NCBI GenBank assembly: GCA_022592435.1
Contig: JABYQS010000070.1
Coordinates: 62,001-126,000 of the forward strand
DNA: 64,000 bases
DNA from: Cerioporus squamosus
Lineage: Eukaryota; Basidiomycota; Agaricomycetes; Polyporales; Polyporaceae
Reading direction: 5' to 3'
The position numbers were made by a program, and so were the translations under genes. Each line of letters begins with the position of its first letter. The first letter of the stretch is position 1. The notes below the pieces were generated by a model. That model saw only the letters and a list, made by a program, of their open reading frames with translations, was not told where the DNA came from and searched no databases. Positions 35,986 to 48,944 of the stretch are shown here, one piece after another.

Positions 35986-36934
35986 ATATGCGCTGACGTA
36001 CTCGGGCAATCTCCGCCCTCGTCTTCCCCTTCGTCCTCTCCCATCTAGGGTGTTTTCCCGGCGACAAAATGACGATGCAGGTTGTGATGCAGTTCGAAGC
36101 CTCCGCCTTCGCGACTTCTACCGCAGGCCGCGCTCGCGGGAGCGCACTCACACGAGGTGACGATGATCTACCGTGTAAGCGGTATGGCTCCTCCCTGCAT
36201 TCACGCGCGACGTGGAGAGGCCAGGCCGTTGCCTGGGTGCGATAAGCATCGACGAAGGATGCTAGGACGACGTAGGTCTCCGAGGATCGGTCTAGGGACC
36301 CGGTACTCGTAAGCATATTCGCGCTGGTTGTGTTCCTTGGCTGTTCTCACGCGTGTCAACAGCTCCTCGTCTCCACGTTCGGACGGCTCTGTACAATAGA
36401 CGCGTGCGTATTGGGAGGCGGTGCCTGCTGCAGCATCGACCTTCTTCGCGCTTTCGGTGTGAATGTCAGGCTGTACCGCAATCTATCAGCTCCCATTTCT
36501 TCCCAGGTTCGTTCGATGAGTCGATACGTCGTGGCTTACGATGACTGCACCACCTTCAACGTGTTGGGATGGATCGGAAAGAGGTGACTCCAGTTGGCGA
36601 CCACGCGCGACGCTGCCTACGACAAGTGCCTCAGGAAGCTGGGGGTTCTCCGTCAACCTCGTCAAGTTCGAAGCGCGTCGCAGCCGCAGCGAAGCAGCCA
36701 TCCTGCCGCCTGCGGACACTCCGCTAGCTCGACGAACTTCGAAAGCACGTAAACGGTCCGAATATCTGCATTCGGTATGTGTACTCGTACGGGTCCTAGC
36801 TTCACGGATTGGCGGGGGTTGACTCAACTCGGGTGCGGCATGATACCGCAGCGGCGTCCTCGTACAGTATATGTTCGAGCGCAGTTCGAGACGGGCTGTA
36901 GCGTAACCCTCCGCCCCCCGTCTGAGTATCCGCC
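35986..36934. other. Intergenic, no gene seen
   Basis: Between the 7-TM relic and the zinc-finger gene. May hold further unrecognisable remains of the relic. Confidence 0.35.
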
Positions 36935-38016
36935 ATGGCCAGTCCGGCGCCGCGACGCTCCCACGCTTCTCCACCACCTCCCTTGCCATTGTACTTTATC
37001 TCTGAATACGATATCCCGGGCGGCACTGCTGTCGACGAGTCGTATGCCATGACTTCTCAGTACCACACTACTGGGGTGGGGCTAATGGCGACACCTGGCG
37101 ACAGCACAGGTCGGCCGGCCCTCACTCCTGGCACACTCGAGCCGACTCAAGATTTTGATTATACAGCTTACCTTACTCAAGTCAATCATCCAGAGTTCTG
37201 GATTGACAGTGGACCAGCTGAACCCGCAATGATCCCGGTGGGTATTCAGCCTCTAGTTCTATGCCATGATCCACTTCACTTTCTGACAAAACATGCCTAT
37301 AGATTGAATTGCCGATTCAGACCATGACCAATGTCAGTCATCTTCATCTGACTGTCTTACCTGGATGAAGCTTCCTCATTCATGTTCCTTTCATATCTGG
37401 TCAGTTTACCAGCGCACCTAGTGACTGGGCATCCCCAGTCTCCCCAGCTGATCCCTTCCTTGGGCCCCCATGGGGCTTGGAGGGCCATAGTGGCCCCATC
37501 TTTCCTCGCCCTGATGTGAGAGAAAGTAATTTAAACTCTCTAATTGAGAGTTATATACAAGTAAGTCTCCTCTCCCATGTGTCATCTAGGATGTTGCTCA
37601 CATACATATGTAGCCTAGAACTGTGATTGAACCTCACGACACAGTTCGAAATGGAACATCCAGTTCCAGTCAACAGCTTGTGCTGTTTGACTTTGAATGC
37701 CGCTCTTGTGGCTATGGTGAGTTTTCATGTCTTTTGCAGTGCATAGAATATGCTGTGGTTAGCTGAGAAGGGAGATCCTGGTTCATAGCCAATAAGAAGA
37801 AGTATAATGTCAAGACTCATGTTGAAGGTGTCCACTTCAACATCAAGCATGTATGCTTTGAGTGGTGCGGTAAAAGATACAGCAGGAAGTATGATCTACG
37901 TCAACATATGCTCAAGGAGCATGGCTATAGATTGGTGTGTTGTCTATGCGTTCAACTCACATTAAGCCCTAATATAGTGCAGTCCAGAGCGAAAGTGGTT
38001 GGATGGTGAATTGTGA
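36935..38016 (+). CDS. C2H2 zinc-finger protein
   Basis: Six exons (36935-37237, 37303-37332, 37405-37560, 37614-37716, 37771-37934, 37978-38016) join in phase to 264 residues. The N-terminal 190 residues are Pro/Ser-rich and acidic, without recognisable domains. Two adjacent fingers follow. The first, CRSC and HVEGVH, has a long linker between its Cys and His pairs and is split by intron 4. The second is CFEWCGKRYSRKYDLRQHMLKEH (C-x3-C-x12-H-x4-H), split here for length: CFEWC, GKRYSRKYDLRQ, HMLKEH. A nuclear DNA-binding role is likely; targets are unknown. Exons are more AT-rich than those of neighbours and codon choice is less GC-ending, which could mean a younger or transferred gene. Confidence 0.82.
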
Positions 38017-38243
38017 TTGAGAATCGAGAACCAAATCTGGTTTGCTTGCGCCTTGCTCTGTGCCCCGTTTTCTGTTGTCCGTTCAACATTGCTTTGTACT
38101 CGCTTGCTATCAGCTATCACAATGTACAACAGTATTTATTTGATCATGATCTGTTGTCCAGCCTTCAGAGATGCACACCCTCCCATGGAGAGTCGAAGAT
38201 ATTTGTCGCCCATAGTAGTACTGTATCACTGAGTTACAAGCAT

Positions 38244-39103
38244 TCATACCGCAAGTACAGTCAGCTCCTCCCTGCCAAGAGGCCAGAACATCTCTTCTAG
38301 CTCTACCACCCTAGCCCATATCTCCTCAGCACGAGAAAAGGCAGACGTGCCAGGAGAAATCGGCAAGCTGACAAATGACCAAGCAGTCAGTAATACGAGC
38401 CAGAAGGGAGCATTGGGGAACCCTCACCGGTTCACAAGGTCCGCAATGTCGTCAACAAATCGCTCAAACTCAGGGCATGTCCAGTTCTCGACAAGCTGCC
38501 TAATGGCAGGCAAAGTCAGATCACCCTCGGGGTTAGGTACATTCACGAGCAGCGACTTCGCGTACTTCCACGCGTCGAGGTACAACTGTCGAGGCAAACC
38601 CGAGTAAGCATCGACGCCCATTACCACAGCCAGCCACGTAGGAACACGTACGCGCTCCATCGCCCACAAGAACACGAGTCCGTCCTCGAGGGTACCAAAC
38701 GCGCCGACACGCGCCATCTCCGCGGTATAGTCGCGAGTCGCCTTGCGCTCGCGCCACTGCCCGAAGTTGAGGCCGTACTTGCGCTCGACCTCGGCAAACA
38801 TGCCGACTTCGCGGTGGACGTTCTGCAGCGCGAACGCGAGGAGCTTCACAACGTCGCTGTGCAGCTTCTCCTCGGCGAGTCGAGCGCGTGTGTGGACGAG
38901 TACGGTATGCGCGTGAGGAGCTGCCCGATGAAGCGCGGGTAGCCATGCGCGGCGTAGATGCGGTCTTGCGAGAGGTAGAGCGAGAGAAGCGGGAGCGGGA
39001 GCGTGCCGGTGCCCGCCGCGGTTAAGAAGGCGTGCTCCGTCGCCGCTGCGTATGGGCGTGGGGTCGAGAGTGAGACAAGGTGCGTCGTGAGCGGGACGGA
39101 CAT
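38244..39103 (-). CDS. TENA/THI-4 family protein (thiamine salvage), one frameshift
   Basis: Two exons (38428-39103 and 38244-38367) cover the whole family length of about 265 residues. The start is MSVPLTTHLVSLS; FLTAAGTGTLP and LYLSQDRIYAAHGYPRFIGQLL form the first helices. LEDGLVFLWAMERV and VENWTCPEFERFVDDI follow. Exon 2 supplies the C-terminal helix EEIWARVVELEEMFWP with the conserved glutamate of the active site. TenA proteins hydrolyse aminopyrimidine breakdown products of thiamine so the pyrimidine can be reused. The reading frame breaks once, at a CA-repeat (about 38886-38893), between LLTRIPYS and RARLAEEKLHSD. The intron phase fits only if one base is missing or two are extra there. 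Confidence 0.85.
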
Positions 39104-39575
39104 GTTGACGGTCGTTCGAAAGTTCGAGGTTGGTGAGACGGGTGGGGGAGAGAGCAGGCTGGACGGACGAGAGTTAGTTATATACTTCAGCTGCGGTCGA
39201 CGTCGAGCGCGAAGTCAGATGCTGAGATAAGTATTTAAGTATGCTCTCCGTCGATGATGAAGTCATCCATCGACAAGCCACCGTTACGGTTGAGCGCCCA
39301 GTCTCTTATCACCGTTGCAGTAACTTGGATGTTGTTTGTCCGGAGTACGTGCACGTCGCACAGGTTCAGCTTCAAAAGCTAGTAGCGGTGAGACTGCCCC
39401 GTGGTTGGGGGCAACTACCGCGAGGTGCGAAAGGTAAGGATGACAATCGAAGGCACCGAAGGAGGAAAGCAATTTCGAGTTGATCAGCAGGCATAAACCC
39501 AACTACGCACGAAAGAGACGAAGAGAGCAACTTGAACAACCCATTCCTCCCGTTTCTAGCAGACCTTCAGTAGAC
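39104..39575. other. Intergenic, no gene seen
   Basis: Promoter side of the TENA gene and 3' flank of the MFS gene. Confidence 0.4.
39179..39184 (-). promoter_or_regulatory. TATA box of the TENA gene
   Basis: TATATA about 76 bp upstream of the start codon at 39103. By position only. Confidence 0.4.
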
Positions 39576-41647
39576 TCATTCAATGCGTCGCGGTGTGCTC
39601 GGGACGAGCGCCCACAAGAACACCATGAAGCCCATCATCGACACCAATCTGCACGAATTCAAAACACGCATTAGTCTTCCTTGACTCATTCGATACTCAA
39701 CACTCAGGGAGAACTCAGAAGACACTCACAGCGGCTGCAGACTCTTGATACCCACCCTCGACGCAAGCGCGCCCGTCATGAAGGGCAAGACCGCCGACCC
39801 GGCCTGCCCAAAACCCGCGATCCAGCCGATTGACCCGGTAAGGAGCCATGGGGGAAGCACGCGCCCAGCGTGATTCATGACGATGGGGTAGATGGGCCCA
39901 AGGAGGACCCCGACGAAGGAGACCGCGACGGCTCCACCGATGAGTGAGGGCACCAGCCAGACGACTAGCTCCAATCTGCCAATATATGCGTCAGAACGAC
40001 TAAGATTGTAATTTTGAGGAGAGATAGGGAGCGAAGCACGTACCCGATGGCGACAATGGCGTACAAGAAGATAGCGCGCCTCTCGCCGACCTTCTGGTTG
40101 ACCCACAGGAGCCCGACGCGGCCTAGAGTTAACCCTGATCAAGAGGATAAGGCGGGGAGTATGGTACGGTGGTATGTCACGTACCACCGAAGAACCCAGA
40201 CGCGATGTACCCAGAGTCGGGACCTCCTCCACGGAGATTAATAACATAGGTGACGATCCAACCTACGCATGCCGTTAGTATCAACAACATCGACAAACTG
40301 AGGCCTAGCAGCGCAACTGACCTCCGAGCGTGACCTCGACGCCGACATAGATCAGGATGAAGATCGCCATAAGGTGCAACGAGCGCAGACGGAACATCTG
40401 CTTATACTTGCTTCCGTTGTCAGTGCCGGACGACTCATCATGGCTGGGAGTCTGGCCTATCTCAGCAAGACAATCTGTGTTTCAGATGAAGACGAACGTG
40501 AGTATATGCGCGTACGACTGGCAAACTACCTCGCAACATACAGTCCTGATCCTTGAAGCGGAAGACTACAATGAGCAGTATCGTGTTCAATAGCGCGACG
40601 CCAAGCGATACGAGGTAGTGGAACGACCACCGTTGCAGTTGTGCGAACTGCGTCGCCACCAGTGGAGAGCAGAGTGCACCGACGCCTATCCAGCTTGAGT
40701 TAGCAACCAGGAAAGAATCATTATGAGTCAACGACATGTAGTCGTACCGTATATTGCGTGCAGGACGCCCATCTTGGTCGCTGCATTTTCCTTGAGCGAG
40801 GCGACAAAGCCATTCGCACCTGCATCCTATAACGAAGGAGCGTCCATGAGGACGAACGGTATACTCAATGCTATGCACCGACCTGCAGCCCTAAGCCAAA
40901 GCCATTAATCGCATATCCCAAAACGAAGACCGGAAAGGGAGGTGCAGGGGCCTCGAGCGCGTAGCCGACCACTTGCGCCAATGACCCTGATGCAACGCTT
41001 GAGCATCACAGGCGTCGCGCATGCGAGAAGTAATTGCATACCGATAACCATGACCTACAACAGGGCAGTTACTGGCAGCCAGACGTACGAGACTGCGGGA
41101 CTCACTTTCCCGAAGCCAAGCCTGTCAGTCAGCCAGACGTTGGTAGCTGCAGCTGTAAGAAAGCCCTGAAGACGCGATATGCGACAGTCAGTGACTTCTA
41201 CTGTCTTCAATAGTTCATAGCATACTAACAACGCAGTTGAAGATGAAGATGATAGATACGACAGCGAAACCAACCTAAGCCGAGGAGATTCAGAGATATG
41301 ACACCGGGTTGAGGCCTCGACACCCAACGCACATCGTAGACGCGTTGTATGCGGGGTAGGAGGGGGCCAGTCGTGCCATCGTTCCAACCCGCCAGGAACA
41401 ACGTCCAACAGAGGGTCGCGAACTGTATCCTTGCGAGCCGGCGAGATGCAGGGGTAGCGGCGGAGACCGCGGAGGACGGTACTTCACCTGACTGCGAGCC
41501 CGTGCCATCAGCAGGACCAGTCTCGACCATCTCCAGACTCTTCCTGTAACTCTTTACATCGTCGTTAACCGTAGCAGTTGGCGTTACCGGCACACGAGGA
41601 GGGGGGGAGCGTGCACGAACGGCGGACAATTCCACTTCCGCTTCCAT
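39576..41647 (-). CDS. Major facilitator superfamily transporter (BSC6-like)
   Basis: About twelve exons, every junction in phase, give roughly 466 residues. A hydrophilic N-terminus (MEAEVELSAVRARSPPP) of about 70 residues precedes the first helix, IQFATLCWTLFLAGWNDG, with GPLLPRIQRVY. Later blocks are VGFAVVSIIFIFNCVGFLTA, ANVWLTDRLGFGK (given as TNVWLTDRLGFGK in exon 3), YAINGFGLGLQDAGANGFV and GALCSPLVATQFAQ. After a central loop of about 30 residues come IFILIYVGVEVTLGGWIVTY, LTLGRVGLLWVNQKVGERR, GWIAGFGQAGSAVLPFMTG and MMGFMVFLWALVPS. This matches the fungal MFS group that includes yeast BSC6-like and bacterial fucose-permease-like proteins. The substrate is unknown. Introns are 45-80 nt. 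It is divergent from SEC24, the two starts being 429 bp apart. Confidence 0.88.
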
Positions 41648-42076
41648 ACTATGCCAATCATCAGCAAAAAGAAACAGACGAGACGCATAGAAGGACGCAC
41701 TGGTGACACATCGTGGTGGCAAGAGTCAAGATAGCATACAAATATCTCTGCGGCCTTCTCACTGCTTGTGCACCGTTGGATCATGGAAACGTGCTCAAAG
41801 TCACCTTCGACTGCGGATCCTTGCGCCGAGAGGTTACCAACGTCAAGCAGCGCGTCAGGAGCGACTATATTTTCTCCACGTATGCGTCGACGTCGAGCGA
41901 GGCAGACGGTAGACCGCAAGACGTGGAAGTAAGACCCGGAGAAACCCCGGGAAATGACTTGGGCTATGCCCGGCGCTGTGCCAGACAGCGCCCACGACGT
42001 GTCGCGTGTTGCCGAAGACATCTTCCGCACCGTCACCACTCTCAATACTTAGTTTCGTCTTTCTCGACACGCGGTC
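41648..42076. promoter_or_regulatory. Bidirectional promoter region MFS / SEC24
   Basis: The start codons of the divergent MFS and SEC24 genes are 429 bp apart, so both promoters must lie here. No clear TATA box. I could not pick out shared operators by eye. Confidence 0.5.
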
Positions 42077-45000
42077 ATGGCCTCGCCTGCTCAGCAACTG
42101 CCTCCCGGGTGGGCAGCGGAATGGTGAGCGAATGTATGCGCATTGATTGGTTCTGGTATTAACGGCAGCGCAGGGATCAGAACGCGCAACGCTACCTCTT
42201 CATCGGTGAGTCCGTCACCGGTCATCTTGCAGCATATAGCGAACCCGGACTGTTCAGAAACCGCCACGGGGAGGACGCAATGGGAGCCGCCGTTCCTTGA
42301 CCCGGAAATGAACCCTGCCTTGAACCCTGCCCCGACCGCCTCCCCACCTCCGCAAGCCGGGCACCACACAAAACGTCGGCAGTATGCAGCAGGCCAGACG
42401 CAGGCGTACTACGGCGCGGACACGATTGCACCTCCCCCTGGACCCGCGTACGGTGCGGTGCCGGGCCAGCCTGCACAACCCTCGCAGCTCTTCACTCCCG
42501 GTCTTGCGGCTGAGGGTCAGTTCGCACAGCAGCAGATGGGGCAGCCCGGACAACAACCGTACTATGGAGGAGCGCAGTCGGAGCCGGAGTACATCAACCA
42601 GCCAGGGTTCGGGCAGGGGCCGGTGTATCAGCCGCCTGGAGTCGGTGCGCTCGCAGACCAGTTCTCGCAGATGAATGTGGGCCAGAAGGTCTCCGTCTCT
42701 TCACCACTAACCTGCTCACTGCGCCGCCTGAGCCTCTTGAACTCCATCGCCCCCCACCTGATATCATCCTTCCTCCTAACTCGTGCCTGTCCAACTCGCC
42801 GTTCGCGAACGCGGACCCATCGTACCAGCGCTGCACACTCAACGCGATCCCGACGTCTAACTCTCTCCTCAACAAGTTGAAGATTCCTCTTGGTCTCATC
42901 CTCACCCCCTACCGTACACTGAAAGAAGGTGATGAGCCGGTACCTCTCGTCACGGACACGGTCATCGCGCGTTGCCGGAGATGCAGGACGTACATAAACC
43001 CGTACGTGCAGTTCATCGACGGCGGTAACCGGTGAGTCCTCCGTATCTATGATGCTAGCGCATATTTTGACATCGCGTAGTTGGCGATGCTGCATGTGTT
43101 CTATGTCCAATGAGGTGCCGCAACTCTTTGATTGGGACCAAGTACGGAATCAGCCTGGAGACCGGTGGGCGCGTGCAGAGCTCAACCACGGCGTGGTTGA
43201 GTTCGTCGCACCTACGGAGTATATGGTCCGGCCGCCCCAGCCTGCTGTGTACGTGTTCCTCATCGATGTCAGTCACAACGCGATCCAGTCGGGCATGGTT
43301 GCAACCGCGACCCGTACCATCCTCGAGAACCTGGACCGCATACCGAACGAGGATAGCCGCACCAAGGTCGCTTTCATCGCGTTTGACGTGTCGCTGCACT
43401 TCTTCTCTCTTCCGGTGAGTGAAGGTCCGAATTGCTCGATATAACAATCCTGACACGTTCTAGGCCGGTACTTCGGACTCGAGCATGCTCGTCGTGTCGG
43501 ATATCGACGACGTCTTTTTGCCCAAGCCAACTGACCTGCTTGTCAATTTGACGGAGAGCCGCGCGGCGATTGAGAACCTCTTGGGTAGAATGAACGACAT
43601 GTTTACGGAGAACCACGTCATCGGCAGTGCCCTTGGACCTGCACTCCAGGCGGCGTTCAAGATGATGGTAAGCAGTCGGGCTAAGAGGCGTGTGCGCTGA
43701 AACTGATGATGCTGCACAGGCACATATTGGTGGCAAGATTGTCGTGCTCTCGTCGAGCCTTCCCTCCCTTGGTGCTGGCGCGCTCAAGAACCGCGAAGAC
43801 CCGAAGGTCCTTGGCACGTCGAAGGTAAGTCTACAAGCCCGTATCTCGGGCTTAGCTAGCCTCATGATTATCATGCGTTTTTCAGGAATCCGCGCTCTTG
43901 CAGCCCGCATCACCGTTCTACAAGACATTCGCTATCGAGTGTTCTCGTGCGCAAGTATCCGTCGACATGTTCCTCTTCAGTGCTGCCTACCAAGACGTTG
44001 CGACATTGGGTAAATTTTCCACTGACCTCTCCCTCATCTGCTGTTCTGATCCCTGCCTCAATAGCGTGCCTACCGCACTACACCGCTGGCCAGACGTACT
44101 TCTACCCTGCGTTTAACGCTGCGCGTACCGAGGATGCCGTGAAGTTCGCGCATGAGTTCGGCGAGGTGCTCGCCATGCCCATAATGCTGGAGGCTGTCAT
44201 GCGTGTCCGTGCATCGAAGAGTAAGTCACATCGAATGGCACCCAGCAACTAGTTACTGACATGTTCACGAAGATCTGCGCATGTCTGCGTTCCATGGCAA
44301 CTTCTTTGTTCGGTCTACCGATCTCCTCGCGATGCCCTCGGTGCCCCAGGATCTGTCCTATGCCATTGAGCTCCAGATCGAGGACAACCTCACCGCGCCC
44401 TTTGTCGTCCTTCAGACCGCCGTCCTCCACACCACTTGCTACGGTGCGCCTCTAATATATGAATGCTTGTTGACGAACGGTAGAACTGATGCAGGGGGTG
44501 GATCACAGGTGAACGCCGCATCCGTGTCGTCACCACCGCGCTGCCCACGACGAGCAACCTCTCCGAGGTCTTCGCGTCCGCGGACCAGGTCGCAATTGCC
44601 ACGCTGCTCGCGAACAAGGCCGTCGAGCGGTCGATCACGCACAAGCTCGAGGACGCGCGTGACGCGCTCTTCAACAAGATGGTCGAGATCTTGTCCGCGT
44701 ACAAGGCGAGCATGACCGCTGCGGGTGCGGGCGCAAGCGCGCAGCTTGCGATCTCGGAGAACTTGAAGATGCTGCCTGTGTTGGTCCTCGGTTTGCTCAA
44801 GAATGTCAGTCGTTACTTGGTCGTTGGCAGTGCAAGAGGGGGAAGTCATACTGACAATTGAATTGGTTGACAACAGGTCGGGATCAGGCAAAGCGCGCAG
44901 ATCCCGCCCGATCTGCGGGCGTATGCGCAGTGCTTGCTCACTACGCTGCCTTCGCAGCTCCTCATCCCGTACATCTACCCGACGTTCTACTCGCTGCACA

Positions 45001-45705
45001 ATATGGCGCCAGAGGTGCGAAGTCTTCTGCCGTCGCGCTGGTCTATCTCGTGTTGATGACAGGATGTCTTCCTGGCAGTGCGGAACGGTTGGCGAGCACG
45101 GCATCATCATGCCCCAGCCATTGCCTCTCACGTCAGAACGGCTCGAACGCCACGGTCTGTTCCTCATAGAGGACGGGCAGACGATCTTCCTCTGGGTCGG
45201 AAGGGACGCTGTGCCCCAGCTCGTCATGGATGTCTTCAACCTGCCTAGCTACGAGGTCCTCCGCGGCGGCAAGGTACGCCTCTCTCTCTTTCGTTCGCGT
45301 TCGCATTCCCCTACTCTATTTCCGCGCGGCGTCCCTCTCCTGTCGATTTGCGCTGTTCGGTACCATGTTACTGACTCTGACCCGCACAGACGACGCTGCC
45401 CGTGCTCGACAACCCCTTCTCGCAGCGCGTGAACGCCGTCATCCAAAAGACGCGCGAGATGCGCCGGGGTGTGTACTACCCGCACCTGTACGTTGTCAAG
45501 GAGGATGGGGAGCCGCCGCTCCGTCTCTGGGCCCTCAGCTGCCTCATCCAGGACCGCGCAGACGTCCTTCCCAGCTACCAGCAGTTCATCTCGCAGCTGC
45601 GCGACAAGGTGCGTTTTGCTCCATCCGTCCGCCTTCTGTCCATGACACAGTGCTGATCTCCGTCGCTCTCGCGCAATGTTACAGGTCAACGGCTCGAGCT
45701 ACTAG
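42077..45705 (+). CDS. SEC24: COPII coat cargo receptor Sec24, one frameshift
   Basis: Fourteen or so exons, starting [16 protein letters not shown] and ending VNGSSY, encode about 930 residues. A WW-like segment ([17 protein letters not shown]) opens the protein, followed by a Pro/Gln/Gly-rich region. The zinc finger is [11 protein letters not shown] and WRCCMC. The trunk domain has [11 protein letters not shown] and [14 protein letters not shown]. The beta-sandwich and helical parts contain [12 protein letters not shown] and [17 protein letters not shown]. The gelsolin fold is [17 protein letters not shown]. Sec24 selects cargo for ER-to-Golgi vesicles with Sec23. The frame breaks at 42688-42689, between [10 protein letters not shown] and [14 protein letters not shown], where one G is missing. 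A predictor might instead call a false 139-nt intron ending at TACCAG, which would delete conserved sequence. As SEC24 is essential in fungi, a consensus error is likely. Confidence 0.95.
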
Positions 45706-48700
45706 GCGCACCACGGCTGAAAGGCGCGGGCGACGGTGGTTGGGGAAGAGAAGTAAAGAAGAATCTGGTCGTGGATGCGGTTGTTGCTGGCGTGTTCTCT
45801 CTGTCTGGCGTGTGTCGAGTACACTTAACGTATGATCGTCCTTGTCTCCCTGGACCTTTCTCTATCTATTGTAGATGCGCGGACTTGCGTGTCCCGAATG
45901 CCCCACCTTCCTAGCAAAGCCTGGCCGAAGGTAACAGACATGCGGGCTCACGAAGTGCACGTTCCGTCGCTTAATGGTCAAGTTATATCTCAGCGGGAGG
46001 GTGGGAATGGCGTGGTGAGTCTCTTAGTCAACGGCGTCGACGTTCACTTGCATCGATGACATACCACCTACCGCAGGAACATCTTGAGCACATCCTGCTT
46101 CACTGCGAACAAGTTCCATACATACATGCCATGTCGATTCGGGCGTGCGCCAGTGATCGTCGCAATGATCAGAAGAGTCAAGACATACTGTGATGAGACC
46201 CACCTGCGCTTTCCACTGACAACGGCGGTCTCACTGAGGGGTACGTCTCAAAGCTGAAGCTGGTGGACGCGCCACGGACGCATACGCAACAAGGCTAGGA
46301 TCCGTGCACTTCGTCGTTTCGTTTTGCTGAGCCTGAGCTACGTCATCAAGTTCCACTTGATCGCCTCACCAAAGCACCCCGAAATCCCCGGCTGGACGGA
46401 GCCCACACAGGATACGCTTTAGAACGGCGGTTGATGGCTATTCCATTCAAGGAAGTCCTTGAACGGACCTCCCGCTGCCGTCGCATGCGATACCGGACGC
46501 TCCCAGTATACGTATCTCGGTATCGTCATCGACGGTAATCCACAACGCCTTGTACTCACTATGGTAGGACTCCATAGCACGACTTGCGAAGCGACATCAG
46601 AATGCATAGAGGCAAGAGGATAGCACGCAGCCGACATCTTCGTCTCAATGATCGCTCCTCTTTCCTCGCGGACATAACAAAGCCCTTGTCCGCGAAATAC
46701 CCGCCAGAACATATCACCCACATACCGTAGTCGTTTAATCGCGGCTGGCAAGTAAGTACTTGTCCATCGCATCGCGCGCGGTTACTTACTGTGACGCGGA
46801 CGCTCATCCAGAACACCTGCCTCATCGGGAACAAAGCAGTGTCTCAATCCTCCTCTCCGCTTTCCATGCTCTGGAGGTCCGACACTCTGGCCAGCCAGCG
46901 TCCGCTCCCATTGCTTGCGACCTCCGCATATGACCCGCCTTCAAGCTCCAGAACCAGAACTACCCTTATTCTCATGCTCATGTATGTTAAGTATCTTCTT
47001 CCCCGCCATCTCCGCGCCCTTCGACACCTCTCCACTCGTCCAGAAGTCTGTTGTTGGCAACATAGAACAATACATGCGTCATCCATGGCCCGCACGAGTC
47101 GTCGACTGTTCCGCCTCTCACCCGCCATATGCTTCTGGTACCTCAAGGCTCAGAGAGTCTGCTTCTCCCCGCCCAACCGCACGCGGAGCCCGTCGATGTG
47201 GTGGGCAATGATGTGCTTCCCATCATCCCATCATCCCAGGCTCCCCCACTGGCATCGACCCAAGACCCAGGACCAGGACCCAAGACCCAGGATCACGGAA
47301 GACATACCCCACCGGGAGAACTAGAAGACAGCAGAAGCACTCCGATGTCCCCGTCCTCGTCGCCCTTCGCGAAGCTCCTACCACGAACCCCCATGGCCAC
47401 AGCAGCCGCCTGCGAGTCTGCGACGAACTTCTCCCCGCCGCGGGCCTACCAGCTCTCGAGATCGCGGCGAGCCTCGCGAGGCCAGGTGCCAGTGGCAGGC
47501 CTGGAGAGAGCGCTGCCGGCCCAAGCGCCGTGCTCCCTTGTCTGTGGTATGTTCCGACTTCTCCCCATCTTAATGTCCGCGGAGAGCGCGACCAGATCAA
47601 CGGGGCCCCCGCACCCACACCTGGAGCTGCGGGGCCTTACGACCAGCCTTGAACCTTGAGCTTGCACTCTGGTTCCCAGAGAGAACCCGAACTCGACATC
47701 CGTGCACGGTGCGGCGCGCCATGATGCCAGTCCCTCTCGAGCTTCTCGGTTCTCCGCTGGAATCTGGCTGGTAATTAGGCTACATATGAACACGGATCCT
47801 GTCCCCGCCGGCGGGCACGGGCACGGGCAGAAGTCGAACCCTGCCTCAGGCTGCCCTCTACGTATGTAGTATGCATACGGTGGTGTCGATAAGACATGAC
47901 GCGGACGCGGACGCGGACGCTGCATCCCATCGCGGAAGGAGTGCGGGCGGACATGGCTGCGCCTGGACGCACCTGGATGCATCAAACATAGCGACGGGTA
48001 TGTCCTGTGTTTGCTGCGGCGAGAGGAACGCGCGCATAACTTGGACTGGACGCTCGGGGAGCGCATGTGAAGTCAAGCCCATGTCGCAATGAAGCCGCCC
48101 CGTAACGTCTATCCACTTCGAAGAAAGACAATATCAGCGATCTCCAGACACATAGGCCCAGAAACGTTGACGATTTCAAAACGCGCACACCATACGAGTC
48201 GACGGAAGGGACTTCAGAACTGGTGCTTCTCATGCATCACGGTCGAATGCAATGAGATTTCGACTTCACACACATCCTGCGCCATGAGAAGAGTACTATG
48301 ATACATTATAATCTTTTGTACATGAAACTTATACAGAACATTTTGTGTGATTGATAACGACAGACCAGGGACGTAAAGCGAGTGATGACGCGACAACGGC
48401 GAGGATACGAGTGCCACAGGAACGAGGGGGGGGATGCAGAGTGTAAACGTGCAATGCAAGATGACTAGTAACAACGGGCAGGACGAAGTGCGGAGGAGAT
48501 GCAGACGTAGACACCAACGAACAAGAACGCGACAGAGGAAGCATCAACCTGGGAAGTCCACGCCCACAAGTGAAAACGCGCCCGTGCGAGACTCGAGTCG
48601 GCGCAAGAGCGACGATCGACGGAGATGAGGAGGATGCAACGCGGTCACGAGCTCCCCAGTCCCACCCGCCCACAGCCAGATGTCCGGATCCTCCATACCA

Positions 48701-48944
48701 TACCGCCCTCCCGGAAGGATTTACCACCATGAACTCAACGACGTGCCGGACAGCGAGCGGCGACGCGCGATGCTTGCCGGGAAGCATGTATGCATGCACC
48801 GGCCAATCGCCGAGAACGCCGACGGGGAGAGGATCATGGCCAAGCGCGGAGACAAGGAGCGATGCGGGCGGGCTTTATACAAGCAATACCAACGAGCGGC
48901 GGCGACGACAAGAAAACGTGGGTATGGGGGTAACGAAGCATCTA
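45706..48944. other. 3.2-kb gene-poor interval
   Basis: No complete gene recognised on either strand. Contains GC-rich hexamer repeats (47898-47922) and an imperfect CAAGACCCAGGA repeat with 20-bp spacing (about 47261 and 47281). A minus-strand stretch at about 46420-46680 has a protein-like look (VVLWSP, ALWITVDDDTE) but is broken between frames. Confidence 0.4.
47898..47922. repeat. GACGCG hexamer repeat
   Basis: Four tandem GACGCG units. The same hexamer recurs in a shorter array near 54460. Confidence 0.85.

Noticed and set aside
42690..42828. Apparent 139-nt intron in SEC24 (GTCTCC...TACCAG)
   Set aside because: It restores the frame, but the removed stretch encodes Sec24 sequence typical of fungi, so a missing G is the better explanation.
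47820..47870. Possible second tRNA T-arm (GGTTCGAC)
   Set aside because: No matching acceptor or anticodon arms around it.
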